Shown here: piece by piece, positions 11,381 through 26,300 of the stretch
Layout of the letters: every line of letters begins with the position of its first letter
How positions within the stretch are numbered: position 1 is the first letter of the stretch
Notes under the pieces: model-generated
Told to the model about the DNA's origin: nothing
Seen by the model: the letters and a program-made list of their open reading frames with translations, nothing else
The model's database searches: none
NCBI GenBank assembly: GCA_958510875.1
Contig: OY294068.1
Span: 34,328,297-34,392,296, forward strand
DNA from: Endomychus coccineus
Taxonomy: Eukaryota; Arthropoda; Insecta; Coleoptera; Endomychidae
DNA: 64,000 nt
Reading direction: 5' to 3'
Translations under genes and position numbers: made by a program

Positions 11381-14300
11381 GTATAGATAAAACTATTCCA
11401 GTTGTTCTCCAGTATAATCTAACACTTAGTATTTTCGTAGCCTATCGATAACGTGGTTGCTTGGCAGAGATTTCTTCCAACAGGACCCATAGCAATTCTT
11501 CCGGTAAAAATAATTGATTTACCATACACCAACATGTGTAAAGAATAATTTATTTCATTCTATAAAACCATAACGTTAAATTTATTAATTATTATAGAGA
11601 AAAATTAAATTTCTTAGATAGGTACCACACATCTAAAACATAGAAATTAATAGATTAGTATTTGCACAGTGTTGGGTCTTCATTTAAAGGGCAAAACGTA
11701 TAGGTAATATATCTTCTGGATATCTGATGAGATTTTCTTGCAGTTGACTGACAAGTTAAGCTCCCTAGTTTGGTCAACGACTCCAAAACAAGCTGAGGAA
11801 CTGCTGGCCTTAACAGAAGATGAATTTACAAATAAAGTCAATGATGCATTGGTAAGACTCCAGATCTCAAAACTGATGAGTTTTAAATCAATATTTTCAG
11901 TGGAAACAGTATTCAAGTAATACGTTAGTCGAAACTGCTACAAAAGGTTTCGATATGATAATGAAAACGCTGAATTTTGCATCCACTTCAGAGAAACAAC
12001 TGCCTCCTACTATCGAAGCATGTGAAGAGAAAAGTATAGCCGCATTTCCTCTTGGATTTGGACATTCCACGAATTATATATCTAAAGGCGTTGCGCTTGT
12101 TGGGTAAGTTAGTAAGTTTATCATGATCTAATACCGGGATATCAAAAATTATCTTGGTCTAGGGTGGTTGTGGAATCTAAAACGTGTGTCTTACTTTACA
12201 TTCAAAATAATTATGTCACTGTCACACTGACATGATCAATAACCTACAAATTTCATACCTATTTATTTCAGTTGTAAAACAATAATGAACTACAAATTAA
12301 ATATTATCTTGGTCAAGGGTGGTTGTGGAATGTAAAACGAAATGTTAACTTTGAACCTTTTACAAGGTCGCAATAGCCACAAACGGGGTCGAAAACTGTT
12401 TTAAATTGGTTAATTTTCGATAAATCGAATGACGTTCACGTGAGGAGCGCGTAGCTCGCGGGTTAGAAAAGTGCAAATTTACGGTACATAGAACGTCTCA
12501 ACGAGGACTTTTCGCATGCGGTTTTCGCTCCATGTCGTTGGTTTATGAACGGGGCCAACTAAATAGCATAGTCTCGGGCCCCAAAATGTCGATTAAATAG
12601 GAAAATTTAATTAAAATAGAAACAGGTACTCTAACGTGCGAGGTACCAAAGGAAATTTTCTAGCTACTAAAATATACCCAAAAGCGGTTAAAAGCTAGCG
12701 GCTTATAGCCGAAAACACTTTATTACAACTGGCGCCGGCCGCACGGGGCATAAAATTGCCCCGAATTAACAAGATCGAGGTAAAAAGTATAAACTCGTAA
12801 GTGACGCGTAGCGAGCTCCTCGAGGCATATGTCAAAATTATTACATTCGTAGCTAATTACATAGGACGTCTGGCGTTCATGCAATAATTCGAACCTTCTA
12901 ATTTCGATAAGCCACGTGAAAATCCCGGAGTCTAAAGCGCTAGAGACTTCTGAGTCTTATAACATTCGTATAAAATTGCGAAATTTCTCACTTTTAGAAA
13001 CTTCAAATTAATTAATTTGACACAAGTTTTGATAACGTAAAGTAAGACACACGTTTTAGATTCCACAACCACCCTTGACCAAGATAATTTTTGATATCCC
13101 GGTATAATCTTCATTTTCTGAATATTTCACAAGACGCGATAGTATGTTAAGTATTATTAAGAACTGATCGATGACAATGATTCGAGATTGAACGGAGCGA
13201 ATTCCCCAATATTGTCCGACATCAGTAAACCTCCGTTCTTGAGACTTATACTATTTTTGTTTGTATCACCTTGCTATTTTCTGTATGACCCTGTTTTTTC
13301 GTGATGTGCGCAAAATCATGCATTTTGGGGGATTTGAATAGGCAAGGAGTGATGGCAATAACTTTAAATCTTTATTTGACCTCCAATAAAGTTATTTAAC
13401 ATGGTGCCATCATGTTATCTTGTAACCCGCAAGTTTTAGTCACAAAATGAAAAAAGAAACATTTTTGATCCAAATAATGGCCAATTACTCGGAAATGGAC
13501 CGATAACTTTTGATGGCATAGGGTATGTTAACAATTGCCAACACCAATGAACATTTTCCTCCAAGTTTGGGAGGGTTAACAACTTGCAGTCCATTTTCGG
13601 TCCAATTTTAACTGGTCGGCCTGATGAACGGGCACGATAAAAAATGATGGCACATGGTGGAAGTGTATAAGAATGGCATGCTTTTCAAGTAACCGCAACT
13701 TGGAAAGGGTTATCTTGCAGTCAAAAAAAAAATGCGGATGCTGTATCTCGAGATCTAGCAGCCGGGGAAAATTCTGTCTGTGAGATGAATTGGTCATTGA
13801 ACCGATAAACCGTAGTGCCATCGGGTTAATGTTCACACCATCAATATCGCTCTGGCTCCTAGACTATTAGGAGAATTTTATGAATTGGAAAGAGAAAATT
13901 TGTTTCTAATCTTCTTTGTTAGAAATTGAATTTCCTTGTTTTAAAAATATTTTCTTTCTCAAGCAAACTTTAGGCAAAATGCTCAACATCTAAATAGATA
14001 TATTTTCATTGTATAGCTTCAATTCCATTTCCTTACTTAATAATACAATGAAGTCATGTTATTATTACAATAAATCTCGTTTCCCATGGAACATCAATGA
14101 ATCAGTGACATATTTAGGATTTTTCTCCGGGAATGGCCTGAATTTTTGTTTGACAGCTTCATACTTTTGAAATGCTGCTCTGCTATATCAAATTCCTAGT
14201 TTTATTTATGTAAAAATCAGGAAAATAATCAATTCAGAATTTAAGATTTTATTGAAGAAATAGTGAGTACACTGAGTAAAGTGAAATTACATAAAAAATA

Positions 14301-17300
14301 CTCACTATACTACACTCAGTGTAATATATTGAGTGTTTTTCGTATAATTTAGTTTAGTGTAAGTGCACTAAACCAAATTATAAAATCTAAGCGTCGTCTT
14401 GATTTAGCCATCTCACCCAATACTTCTTCTGAGATTATTTCCATATCTCTTTGGATTGAAAGTATTACCAAGTCATTAAGCCTCGCATGAAAAAATTGAT
14501 TAACCATCAAGCAATCAGTCGATGTAAAGTAAGAGATTAAAAAGATACAGAATATACGAGGGGAAGAGTATTTATTGCATGTATAAACTATTGTTTCCAT
14601 TTGTCAAATAAAACATGAAAATTGTATACTAAGATATGCATATAAAAAAAGATTTAAATGTAGTTAATAATTTATATGGAACACAGAATGGACTTAACAA
14701 ATTTGAGTGAACATGTATGACATGCCATACAAAATTTATATAAACCCATTCCAAACTATTTAAAGCAATCAATTGGCCACTGAGGCAACAAAAATTCTTT
14801 TATCGAGTAAAATGCATGATTAAGAAAGAATTTTTTTAATAAGGTGAAAAGTCCATAAAAAATAAAACAGATGGCGCCACAATCGAAAATTCCATGTAAC
14901 ATGTATGATGTTCCATGTTTAACTAGATAGCATCAAAATTTTCAGACTGATTTCTCATTCAGTTCTGTTTTGACACCCATCGAAAGCAAGCAACCTAGAA
15001 GATTTTTGTGAACATGGATAAAGGTGAATTTCGCGTCTTGATTAAACATTATTTCTTGCGTGGAAAAAACATTACGCAAACCAAAGCATCGCTTGTTAAA
15101 CATTATTCACCATCGATTGAAACGATTCACTTTACTGATTTTCGTTGTGGTAGTATGACCACAAAGGACGCCTAACGTTCTGGTCGTCCAGTTGAGGTTA
15201 CAACGCCAGAAATCGTCGATAAAATCCATGGTATGATATTGAACGATCGGCATGTTGAAGTGCAACAGATTGCTGAGACTACGGACATCTCAACCGAACG
15301 GATACGGAACATTTTCATACAATTTTGAATATGAGAAAGCTATCTGCCAGATCGCTTTTGCACTCTGTTGACAACAAGCTCGACCGTATGACAACTGCAA
15401 AGGAGTATTTTGCGATGTTCAAGCACTATAGGAAGGACTTTTTGCGTCGTTTCGTAACCCTGGACGAAACATGGATCACAACGCACCAGAGACCAAGAAG
15501 AGTCGAAACAGTGGACTTGTCCTGGTAAAAAGAAGCCGAAAAAAGCCAAAGTGGGTTTATAGGCCAACAAAGTCATGGTGACAGTTTTTTGGGATGCATA
15601 CGGTATCGTCCATATCGATTACCTTGAAAAGAGCAAAACGATCACCGGCGTATATTATGTAGAGCTGTTGGATTGATTCGACGCCGATTTCAAGCGAAAG
15701 CGGCTCTGGTGCTCTTCCACCAGGACAACGCACAGCTCCGCAGTCGCAAAAATTGCATGAATTGCGCTACGAAGTGGTTCGTCATCCACCATATTCTCCA
15801 GATCTGACCCCTCGTGCGATTTTAATCTATTTATAAGATTTGGCTCCAAGGGTGTAGATATAGGATTCAAAGAAAGGAATACAAATACAAGAGTGATCTA
15901 GCATTGATGATTGCAAGACGTGATGCGACTCAAGTGTCAATATTTTCAAGTAATATATCTTGATCCTTTCAAGAATTGAAAAAGATCTCACATTAGTTGT
16001 TGTGGATACCGGTAAAGTCGCTAATATTTGAAGAAGTCATATTAGGATAGATTGCATACATCGGGTTTTTTGTTTCTACTTCAAGACTATTCAGTTTTTG
16101 TCGCCATAACCCTAACTGGGAACAGATACCTTGTTTGCAGGATATTAGATAGTTTTCCTAGATATCAAATAGCTTTTCGAGTCGGTGCAGGATGCAAACG
16201 CTAGTCCAACCGCCTATGGCAGTAATTATGCTCGTTATCGAAAAGTAATGCAAATAAAAAGTAAGTAAAAGATTTGGTTTAAAATACGTAAAAGCCAGCC
16301 TTCTTGGCCACCCTTGGACCTCTCCTAAATACGCCACTGGAATAAATACTGAAGACAGCTCTGCCAATTCAATTTGACAAACGATTGAATTCAAAGTTCA
16401 AGTTTCTGTTGTAAAACCATTTCGCTATTTTATGTACTAGCGGTAGAAAAATTATATCATATTATATTTTTGGCTTTCATGCAGTACAAATGTTTCTACT
16501 TTCTACAGATTTAGCAATAATTATGCAAACTTAGTATTCACATAATTATTGATTCAAGACGCCAATCATAGATCTGTGAGAAATAAAAAGTTTCTCCACG
16601 GCGGGGAATCGAACCCCGGTCTCCCGCGTGACAGGCGGGGATACTCACCACTATACTACCGAGGATTGTGTTTGACTTGAAGTTATACAAAGTATTTATG
16701 CATTTGAATCAACTAGAACTTTGGACCAAGGTTATAATGAATTGAAATAAATTGTTGTATCCATTGAGTAGAGATATCAGTTCATAAGTTTTCAATTATT
16801 AGTAAACTATGGCTTTATTAATTATTGTACTACCATTATATCTGATGAATTTTATTTCTTTATCTGCAATATGTATAATGTTCACTCGGCGCATTCTGCT
16901 TGATCTCATTACCAAAAAGTCAATGGGGCGAGACGTAATTTCACCTGTCGTTCTGCAGGTTGTTTACCCTTTCATACAAACTTGGTGTCTTTTCTTCCTG
17001 ACGGAAGACAGCTAGAGTCCAACCAATTCCAAAAAAAGAAAACAAGACTTCCTTATAATTATAGATTCATTGCACATTGCACTATTATCTGTGATTTCTA
17101 AAGTGATGGAGAAAGCAATCAACATCGAGCTCATCCAATAACTAGACAGCTCCAAAATCGTGAATCGGCAATATGGCTTTCGTCATCAGCAGAGATCGAC
17201 AGGAGACCTACGTTGTTTCTGATCCATATCAACGATCTTCTGGAAGTGATCACCCTTCCCATCCACAGTTTTGCAGATAGAGACAGAGACAGGTTGACGC

Positions 17301-20300
17301 AATTAATGGAGATCTGGCAAATACGTTGAAAAGGGGATCTAATAATATATTTGAGTTTTATGCAACCAAACCTCATATGCTTGCGCCCTCTCCAGGAATG
17401 CGGATCCCACAATCCCTAATATGATGATGACAGGACAACTATTCCTATGAAATCTTCCATATTCATGCTCGGGATCACCACCAACATCACTCTCTCATGT
17501 GAGGTCCATTTTGCGAAAACCGCTTCACAAAACCTTGGTTTTCTATTCCGTGCCAACAGCTACTTTACATCCCAGCAGCTCCTCATAATCTACAAAGCAC
17601 AGATTCGACCTGTCCTGGAGCTAGAGTACTGTTCACATGTTTGGAGTTTGGCTCCCAAACATACCCTGAAACTCTTGGATTCTATACAGAAAAGAGCTAT
17701 TTTTCTGATTGATGATGTCACACTTACGAATTCATTGACCTCTCTAGAACATCGTAGAAAGGTGGGCGATTTCTCCCAGTTCTATAGATATTTCCATGGT
17801 CGGTGTTCATCAGAAATCTCGTCTGTTGTTCCACCGCGAAGCTTCCCTCTCGTGTCGTAAAGTATAGAGAAAACAAACAAAAATGATAAAGTAAACGTCT
17901 TTAAAAGTTGTATACCTACAAATAAATGCGTTGCTCAAACAGCTTAAGTAAGAAAATGTTATGTCGACCTCAAATTTGCTATCTTCAAACATAATCAAAC
18001 ATGTTACCACGGATTAGTAAGGATACATAATACCTATGTGACATTACTGTCAACTTCAAATGGCTAGTTAGTTCAAAAAGTTGCTTCTAATTATTCAATT
18101 ATTATAATAATTACTGTACCACAATATTGTTAATATTGTGGGCTTCAATTAAAACACAATTCTACCAAAATTTTGCAACAATTATTACCCATCCATCTAT
18201 CACTGACATTTGATATTTCAATACTTTTCAGGGACGCCGCCCACCGCGTTCATCCCTTAGCAGGCCAAGGGGTCAATTTAGGTTTTGGTGATGTGACATG
18301 CCTGAACAACATCCTAGGTGAAGCCGTGTACGCAGGCTGTGATTTAGGTAAGCGTGATGGAATATCCTAATAATGAAAATTAATACACGATGGGAAATGA
18401 CGTCTAGCCTTCTCATTGAGTTAACTTCTGGGTTCTTTCGTTCTTATCATTAACGCTAACAACTATCAAATTAAGGGTCATTATAGTTAATTGTCTAGAA
18501 TTCCAATTACCCGAATAATCAATTAATTGTAAATAGTCTACAATATATTTCCTTAATTATGGTTATGTACATTAGGATTGACCTGAATGATATGAATTTA
18601 TCGCTTTTATTCGAAAACGGAGCTAAATAGATTCTATGCGAGTGCAGCTTCAGACTTGATTAAAAAGCGGTGATCAATTGGTCACGTAACTTCCCTCACT
18701 TTAGTTACCAAAATAGCTTTTCTGACACTCGGGTCAAATGTAAATGATTGTAGGAACAGAAAATATATTGAAATATATTGGAAATGATGTAGAAAACGGT
18801 AATGAAAGATGTTAAATTATACTCTGTTGCATTGAAATGTTATCCAAATGGTCCTACCCTTCTTGCAAATGTAATACATAATGTATTTCACAACTCTGTT
18901 TGTTTTATACTGACCTGCTGTGAGGTTGACTTCCGCATTTATTCACATATAATATAAAGACCGTTTTACAGTTCGCAATTCTTGTTGCAATACGCAATAC
19001 TCTTGATTAAAAGCATGCGCAGTACAGAAATTGCGTGCAAGTCTTTTGCCATTTCAAGACATTTCACAGAATCGGTCCGTTTCGATATTAATTGGGATTT
19101 GCTTGCAATTATGGGGGATCATTTTGGGGACTTCTTAGTTACCAACTGAACAAAAGTTCTCACAAGGACGCTTAATGACGTTGACGTTTATATCACTGAA
19201 CATCAGAAAGATTCATACCTATTGATTTATTGATTCTTGTGTTTCGTTTATTCTTTTGCTTTCGATTTGGACTCTAGCTGTAAATTGTAAATTTTGTTGT
19301 ATTGTAGTTTAAAACCAGAACAATTTCCACATTGTTTCAAATTTCCTAGCAATATCTAACCATTCTGCAGCCAAATATCTTCATGTTATTATTAGTATGA
19401 GCAATTTTGGACAACAGTTTTTTGAATGTGTTTGTTTCCATCCTCAGAAAATTTGAGAACTGTTCTAGATCTGAAGCAATGAATAATGAGTTAAACCAAT
19501 TTTTCCTCTATTTTGATCTAACCAAAGCCTTACCCACCACCTTCGTTGTCTTCTTGCTCCAGTCTCTCTCGCCAAGAGAGCAGTGGCAGCAATAATTATA
19601 GTAATTTTATCAGCAACGTTTTTCTTTTGCTTCTATTCATTTCTACATAAAACTAAATAAATTTAAAACATACAACGAACAAATTAATAATTCATAACGT
19701 TTCATTATTTTAGTATATTTTCATGGTTGGTAGAGAACTGAAGTATGCAATTGCAATTAAAAATAACCAAGTGTGAAACGTATTGCCATAAAAAGTTGCA
19801 GGCCAGCTCTTGCAAGGTCAGTATATTGCTGCAATACTATTGCAACAAGAATTGCGAACTGTAAAACGATCTTAACCTTGTGTTATACTTACAATTGTTG
19901 TCACATGAATTATCAAAATATACCACAGAAAAAAGACAAAATAGATCGTGACGTCACTAACCTAACCTAACCCACCAAGACCACTTCAATTGCCTTTACA
20001 AGGAAAATAAACCTCTACCTCGAAACAATCATTAGAAGGAATTGTCATTGAAAGAAGTCAGATATCAAATATCTTGACTAGACAAAAACACCTCTGGAAC
20101 AAGCATGAAAAGGATGTAGCCAACAGAGTCACAAGAACTGTAAAGGTGTTTAGAAACTGGGTGTGTAACCCAAATACCCTGCATTGGATGTACACGGCAA
20201 TCGTGAGATCATCCCATATGGGGCAGTGATCTGGTGCAGCAGAACTAGTCGGTATGTTACAGGGATAAACCTATCGAAATCTAAAGATTTCGGCCGGTAT

Positions 20301-23300
20301 AGAAGTAATCCTAAACTGTACACCCCTCCATATAGTAAATAGTAGGGAATCGGGGGGCACGGCAGTGCCCCCGCCAAGTCGAGCGCGAAGCAAACACTGC
20401 CGTACCATCCTTTACTGGAACCATTTCGCCGCATTTTCAGACCCTATTTGAAAACCTCTGGATAAGACCAGAACGCAGAAATTCGTCATCCAGTAAGCTA
20501 TAAAATCACATACTTGAAATAAAAAATTTCAAGTCTGTAGGTCATTTAGTTCCGAAGTTAAGCGAAAGCAAAGTTTCGCATTTATGACACTCATTCACTC
20601 TCTCATGATCATCAGAATAGAACTAGTACTTCCCATAAACTCAGAGAGCTGAAATTTGGTACAGAGTTAGGGTTTAATAGCCACATAAAGGGAAAACTAT
20701 AAAAACTAGAATAATTGAAGATCTGGAGTACCTGGTGTGGTGACCCTTATTTGAAAACACAAGAGCCCAACCAAACTATTAAAGATCGACATACCGCCTT
20801 TACAAAAAATATTCAACTTTGTTTGCCTCTTCATTTGATGTCAAAAATCGAAGGTCTGATGTATCTGATGAAGAACCCTCAGCTTGTCTCAGCTGTATTA
20901 GAGATATGGTAATGCCCCCTTCTACTATTGGTACATAAAAGAATGCCGTGAATTTGATTCACGAATTATTGCCTATTAAGTCAAAATTTGAGATCATACC
21001 CCGGGCATACGTGTACAGAGAACAATTCCCAATCTGTGTGGCGTATGCCCTAACAATTCACAAGAGCCAAGGTCTAAGTTTAAAAAATGCCCTCATGGAC
21101 ATTGGCACCTCCATATTCTCTTGTGGCCAAGCCTACGTGGCGCTTTCACGAGTAACCAATCTTCATGGGGTGCACCTTATAAATGTTGACTTCAAGTGTA
21201 TAAAAGCTCAAGCTTCAGCGATCACCGAATACAACCGGCTTAGGCGTAAATACCGCGCCGATCTTTCAGAAATTAAACCGTCTAAACCGTCTAAAAGAAT
21301 AAATAATGAACGCGAATGGGCAATACGAAAAACTGTTGCTACTGTACAAGAATCAGAACCGGAAAAAAAGAAAAGAAAGATTTGTAATAATAAAAAACTA
21401 CTCCTAAAAAAAAAAGTGTCAAATAAGAAAATCTAATGAAATGAATCAATATGCCCACGTTTCTACAAAAGGAAGTGAAATCCCACCAAAAACATTTTGT
21501 AAAAAAATAGCCAAGTCTCGATGGAGCTGCTTGTTTATCTCTAAAAAGTAATGAAATCTAGACAAAGTCGTGCCAAGTCTAAGGTTCCTTACTGCGATTT
21601 CTTTATTATTAGGGTACACAAGGGCACAAAACCAGGTGCTCCATGACACCATTGAACCAATCTGTCGCCAGAACCGCTACCCATTGACGATGGAAAATTG
21701 CCACTTGGAAAACGTTGATTCAATAACCAGTCAATTGTAGGCTTGATAAAGCTGCGTATTTCAATAATACTTATGTGTAGCCGAGCCTGAAACAAACAGT
21801 ATAAAAAATTGTTTCCAGTACAGACGGACTTCTAATCATTGATAGAAGTCTGTCTGTACGTCTATTTTATGTTAGATCGGTGGTCGATTTGACGCTCCAA
21901 AAAGAAGAGAGCAGAAGTCAGCATTGTCAATGCTGAATGCATGTGTTGCACAATCAACAACAGCCTAAAATGAGACACTAGCGTCCAATTACCAATACCA
22001 GTATGGGCTATTATCTCACTTAACAAACATAGGTAGTTACAACAGATAACATTACGTGTAAACAAAATTGACTTGTACCCACTAACGTATAAAGAATGTT
22101 CAACGGCCAAGTCACACAACATTAACTATAATAATGAAGAAATCGCAGTAAGGAACCTTAGACTTGGCACGACTTTGTCTAGATTTCATTACTTTTTAGA
22201 GATAAACAAGCAGCTCCATCGAGACTTGGCTAGTTTTTTACAGAATGTTTTTGGTGGGATTGTTATTGTTAGTCTCCCTATAAGATTATGACGAATCTTG
22301 TGTTAAAAATTGTTTTGTTTTTTATGAAAACACTGTTTTGAAAATGAGATGATTCAAAATTATTATTATTTTTATTATAGATATTATATTGCACAACATG
22401 TGTTCGATATTAGTACAAAGATAACCGATTTGAAATTCGACACATGTAAAAAACACTTATCTAACAATGAACTTCAGTAGTTTGAATAATACTCTTTCAT
22501 AATTTTCAATTATTGGTTTTAAACAATAATTGATTAATAATAGAACATTTTTTACAATTGAATGTTGTTATTTCTAGTTTTTAAAAATTTTTGATATTTT
22601 GGAGAATTTACAACTAAATATTTTCTTCATAATAACCGTATTTTCTCTTGGTTTAAGGGAGAACGGAAAGGGACAGCAAATTTAGTAACTCCCGCGAGGT
22701 AGTTATCTTATTTGCTACGCCACTCAGCCCATTTAACGGTTTGAGTTGTAGCTCGTGAAAAGTCTTGTGATGTCGTACACGTACATCAAAGTTAAATTTT
22801 CTTATTCGTCTCCTGAGCGATTACAACAAATTTTCCAAATTTTATTTGTAAAGATGTCCATAACACGTATTATTAATATTGCTTAAATATAAACGTATTC
22901 GCTAAAGTATTAATCTTCCTTTTCGAATCATGATGTACAAGGACAAGCTCGTTATATTCAAATTCATAAAGTCATAAATTCCTAATCTTAGTGATAATGT
23001 GTAGATAACGTTTTGATTCTACGACGTAAATATTTGATCAAGCTGGAAAATAAACAAAAATATAATTAGTGTGTTGACACTAATTTATTTCATATTCTGC
23101 TCCGTAATAACTTCAATTACTGTATTGCGAATGATATCTAAACGTAAATAACATTGTTTGGAGTATAATTCTTCGAAATAGAGTACGTAATCATTAGATT
23201 AAGTACATTCAAACAAGTCTGAACGTGATATGAATTTGGAATTGTTTCCATAATTGACTTATTATTCCAAACAATTACTGTAAAATAAAGTCGACAGCTA

Positions 23301-26300
23301 TTTCTTTAGTACAATAATTATAAAACTGTGTTCAAAAACCATAGTGTGTTTGACTTTATATTCCTTTTTCTACCGTACCCACTGATGGTTCTTTACTGGA
23401 TGTTAAAATATCAGTTCACGAAATGTGCTGATTGACTAGTCATATTTGGTACAGTCTTTTCGTCGAAGCTAGTCTTATTAAATTTATGCGAAAAGGACTT
23501 AATTTACAATAACATGAAAAGTATAACAAAATTAAAAACTTTGATTCAAGCGAAAACGCATTAATTTCTCAAATGTCATACAAAAATATCTCCATTACAT
23601 TATACAACATTTTTTTAAATATTATAAGAATGCAATCATCCTCTATATATCTCATCAGGTCATAAAAAGTTGTTCACATGTTATTGTATACCTTGCGCTA
23701 GGGCTAAATTAATCGAATTGCATATACATATTTCCTTTGATAATGTAGAAAATGTTTCCGCATAAGCTGTAACATTCGATAGGAATAAACTTTCTTAATA
23801 CTTGTTCATTATTTATATCACTATCACTAGTCCCAGCGGGCATATTTTCTACATCAAATCTCTTCTGTTACCTACCTGCGAAAGCGAAGAGTGTAATTTC
23901 GATACTAAGTATTAAAAGGTTAATACCGTTTCAGATACTTAGGACAAATGATTTCCAGAAATATTCAATGCCCGTTATCTTGATTGTTGCTCCCACTATA
24001 GGTTATAAATAAAAACTTAGATTTTCTAATCCTAATCTTCCTAAACTGTATTGTTTACCTAATAGTCTAGGAGCCAGAGCGATATTGATGGTCTGAACAT
24101 TAACCCGATGGCACTATGGTTTATCGTTAGAGAACGGTTCAATGATCAATTCATCTCACAGACCGAATTTTCCCCGGCTGCTAGATCTCGAGATACAGCA
24201 TCCGCTTTTTTTTTGACTGGATGTTAACCCTTTCCAAACTGCGGTTACTTGAGAAGCATGCCATTCTTATATACTTCCACCATGTGCCATCATTTTTTAT
24301 CGTGCCCGTTTATCAGGCCGACCAGTTAAAATTGGACCGAAAATGGACTGCTAGTTAACCCTCCCAAACCTGGTGGAAAATGTTCATTTGTGTTGGCAAT
24401 TGTTAATATACCCGATGCCATCGGTATCGGTCCATTTCCGAGAAATTGGCTATTATTTGGACCAAAAATGTTTCTTTTTTTCATTTTGTGGCCAGAACTT
24501 GCAGGTTACAAGATAACATAATGGCACCATGTTAAATAACTTTATTGGAAGTCAAATAAAGATTTGAAATCATTGCCATCAATCCTTGCCTATTTAAACC
24601 CCCGAAAATCCCCTAAAACCACCCCCAAGAAAATATGAATAATATGGATAATATGACCAATTTTATCATAAATTAGTAAATTTTTGAGATTCTGGCTGGG
24701 TTTAAAATCGAAACGGCAGTTTTTTTGTTTTGTTTTGGAGGGTGGTCTTAGGGGGTTTGAATAGGCAAGGAGTGATGGCAATAATTTTAAATCTTTATTT
24801 GACCTCCAATAAAGTTATTCAACATGGTGCCATCATGTTATCTTGTAACCCGCAAGTTTTGCCACAAAATGAAAAAAAGAAACATTTTTGGTCCAAATAA
24901 TGGCCAATTACTCGGAAATGGACCGATAACTTTTGATGGCATAGGGTATGTTAACAATTGCCAACACCAATGAACATTTTCATCAGGTTTGGGAGGGTTA
25001 TCTTGCAGTCCATTTTCGGTTCAATTTTGTCGGCCTGATAAACGGACACGATAAATAATGATGGCACATGGTGGAAGTGTATAAGAATGGCATGCTTTTC
25101 AAGTAACCGCAACTTGGAAAGGGTTATCCTCCAGTCAAAAAAAAAAAATGCGGATGCTGTATCTCGAGATCTAGCAGGCGGGGAAAATTCGGTCTGTGAG
25201 ATGAATTGGTCATTGAACCGTTCTCTAACGATAAACCGTAGTGCCATCGGGTTAATGTTCAGACCATCAATATCGCTCTGGCTCCTAGACTATAAGATTC
25301 ATAAACCGGGTAATTCCATGAGACCAATCATTTCAAACATTAATTGTCGTACATATAACTTAGCAAAATGGTTAGTGAAGGAATTTAGCAACTTCCAAGC
25401 CGCATCAAGTTGTCTGTGAAAAATTCTTTGGAACTTATTGTAAAATTGAAAAATTTCAAACTTGAACCTTGTGAGTGGTGATACTCTCGTTTCATTTGAT
25501 GTTGTTTCACTATTCACAAATACTCCAATCCCGAGTCTATAAATATTCTGAAGAAATGGCTTTCAAATATTAATATCCCCGATAGAAACTGCACAGAATA
25601 CGTAATCCTTACATTTTTATGTACGGAGCAAAATTATTTTAGACGGTACGTTCTCAATTTCAGGGCCGGACTTAGAGTGGTGGGGGCCCGTGGGCACAAG
25701 TTTGGTGGAGGGCCCCTATGTTAGACGGTAATATTAAACACCACAAAATATTTTTACAATACAAAATTATAATGCAATTGTAATGTCAAAGGACTAGAAA
25801 CTTATCTGTAATACGGCGCCACATACTGAACACGCGGGAAAATTCAAATAATTAATTTCAATGAACTTGTTATTATGTAGTATTTCAAAGCCATGTGACA
25901 TCAGAAGTAGCTTACTTTAAGTTCTACCTGCCATTGCATAAATATTAAATATATTTAAAATATTTGTATGTAAAATAAATAATTAAAATATGTGAATTCA
26001 AATTCTGCACAAATTTACTCTAAAATTATGAATTTGTTACTATATTAACAAAATCATCCTATCATTTTTGTTGAAATCCAATTTTTTTTTCAATATATTA
26101 TATTTGGTGGGGGCCTGTGGGCGGCCGCCCACTCTGGCCACTCCTAAATCCGGCCCTGGTTCTCATATTGTACTAAACATTTTTTACAATTGATAGACTG
26201 AAAAAGGATACTATGTTTCATATAAAAGCAGTATACACAAAAGTTTAGTATTTTATGGCAACCATGCGAGGCATTTCTGATTTTTTTAAAACTGATACGA

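Larger units (their letters stand above)
12104..18231 (+). other. COQ6 intron of 6.1 kb, transposon-rich
   Basis: Intron between exons d and e, from GTAAGT to TACTTTTCAG. It holds an inverted-repeat element (12132-13104), a half foldback copy (13322-13866), a dead mariner (15014-15880), an antisense tRNA-Asp (16594-16665) and a LINE fragment (16940-17870). Between 13867 and 15013 and between 15881 and 16593 I see no gene. The frames at 14349-14600 and 16158-16394 lack recognisable content. Confidence 0.85.

Noticed and set aside
19955..19975. CCTAACCTAACCC as insect telomere-type repeat
   Set aside because: Only two to three imperfect units inside an intron, so not a telomere.
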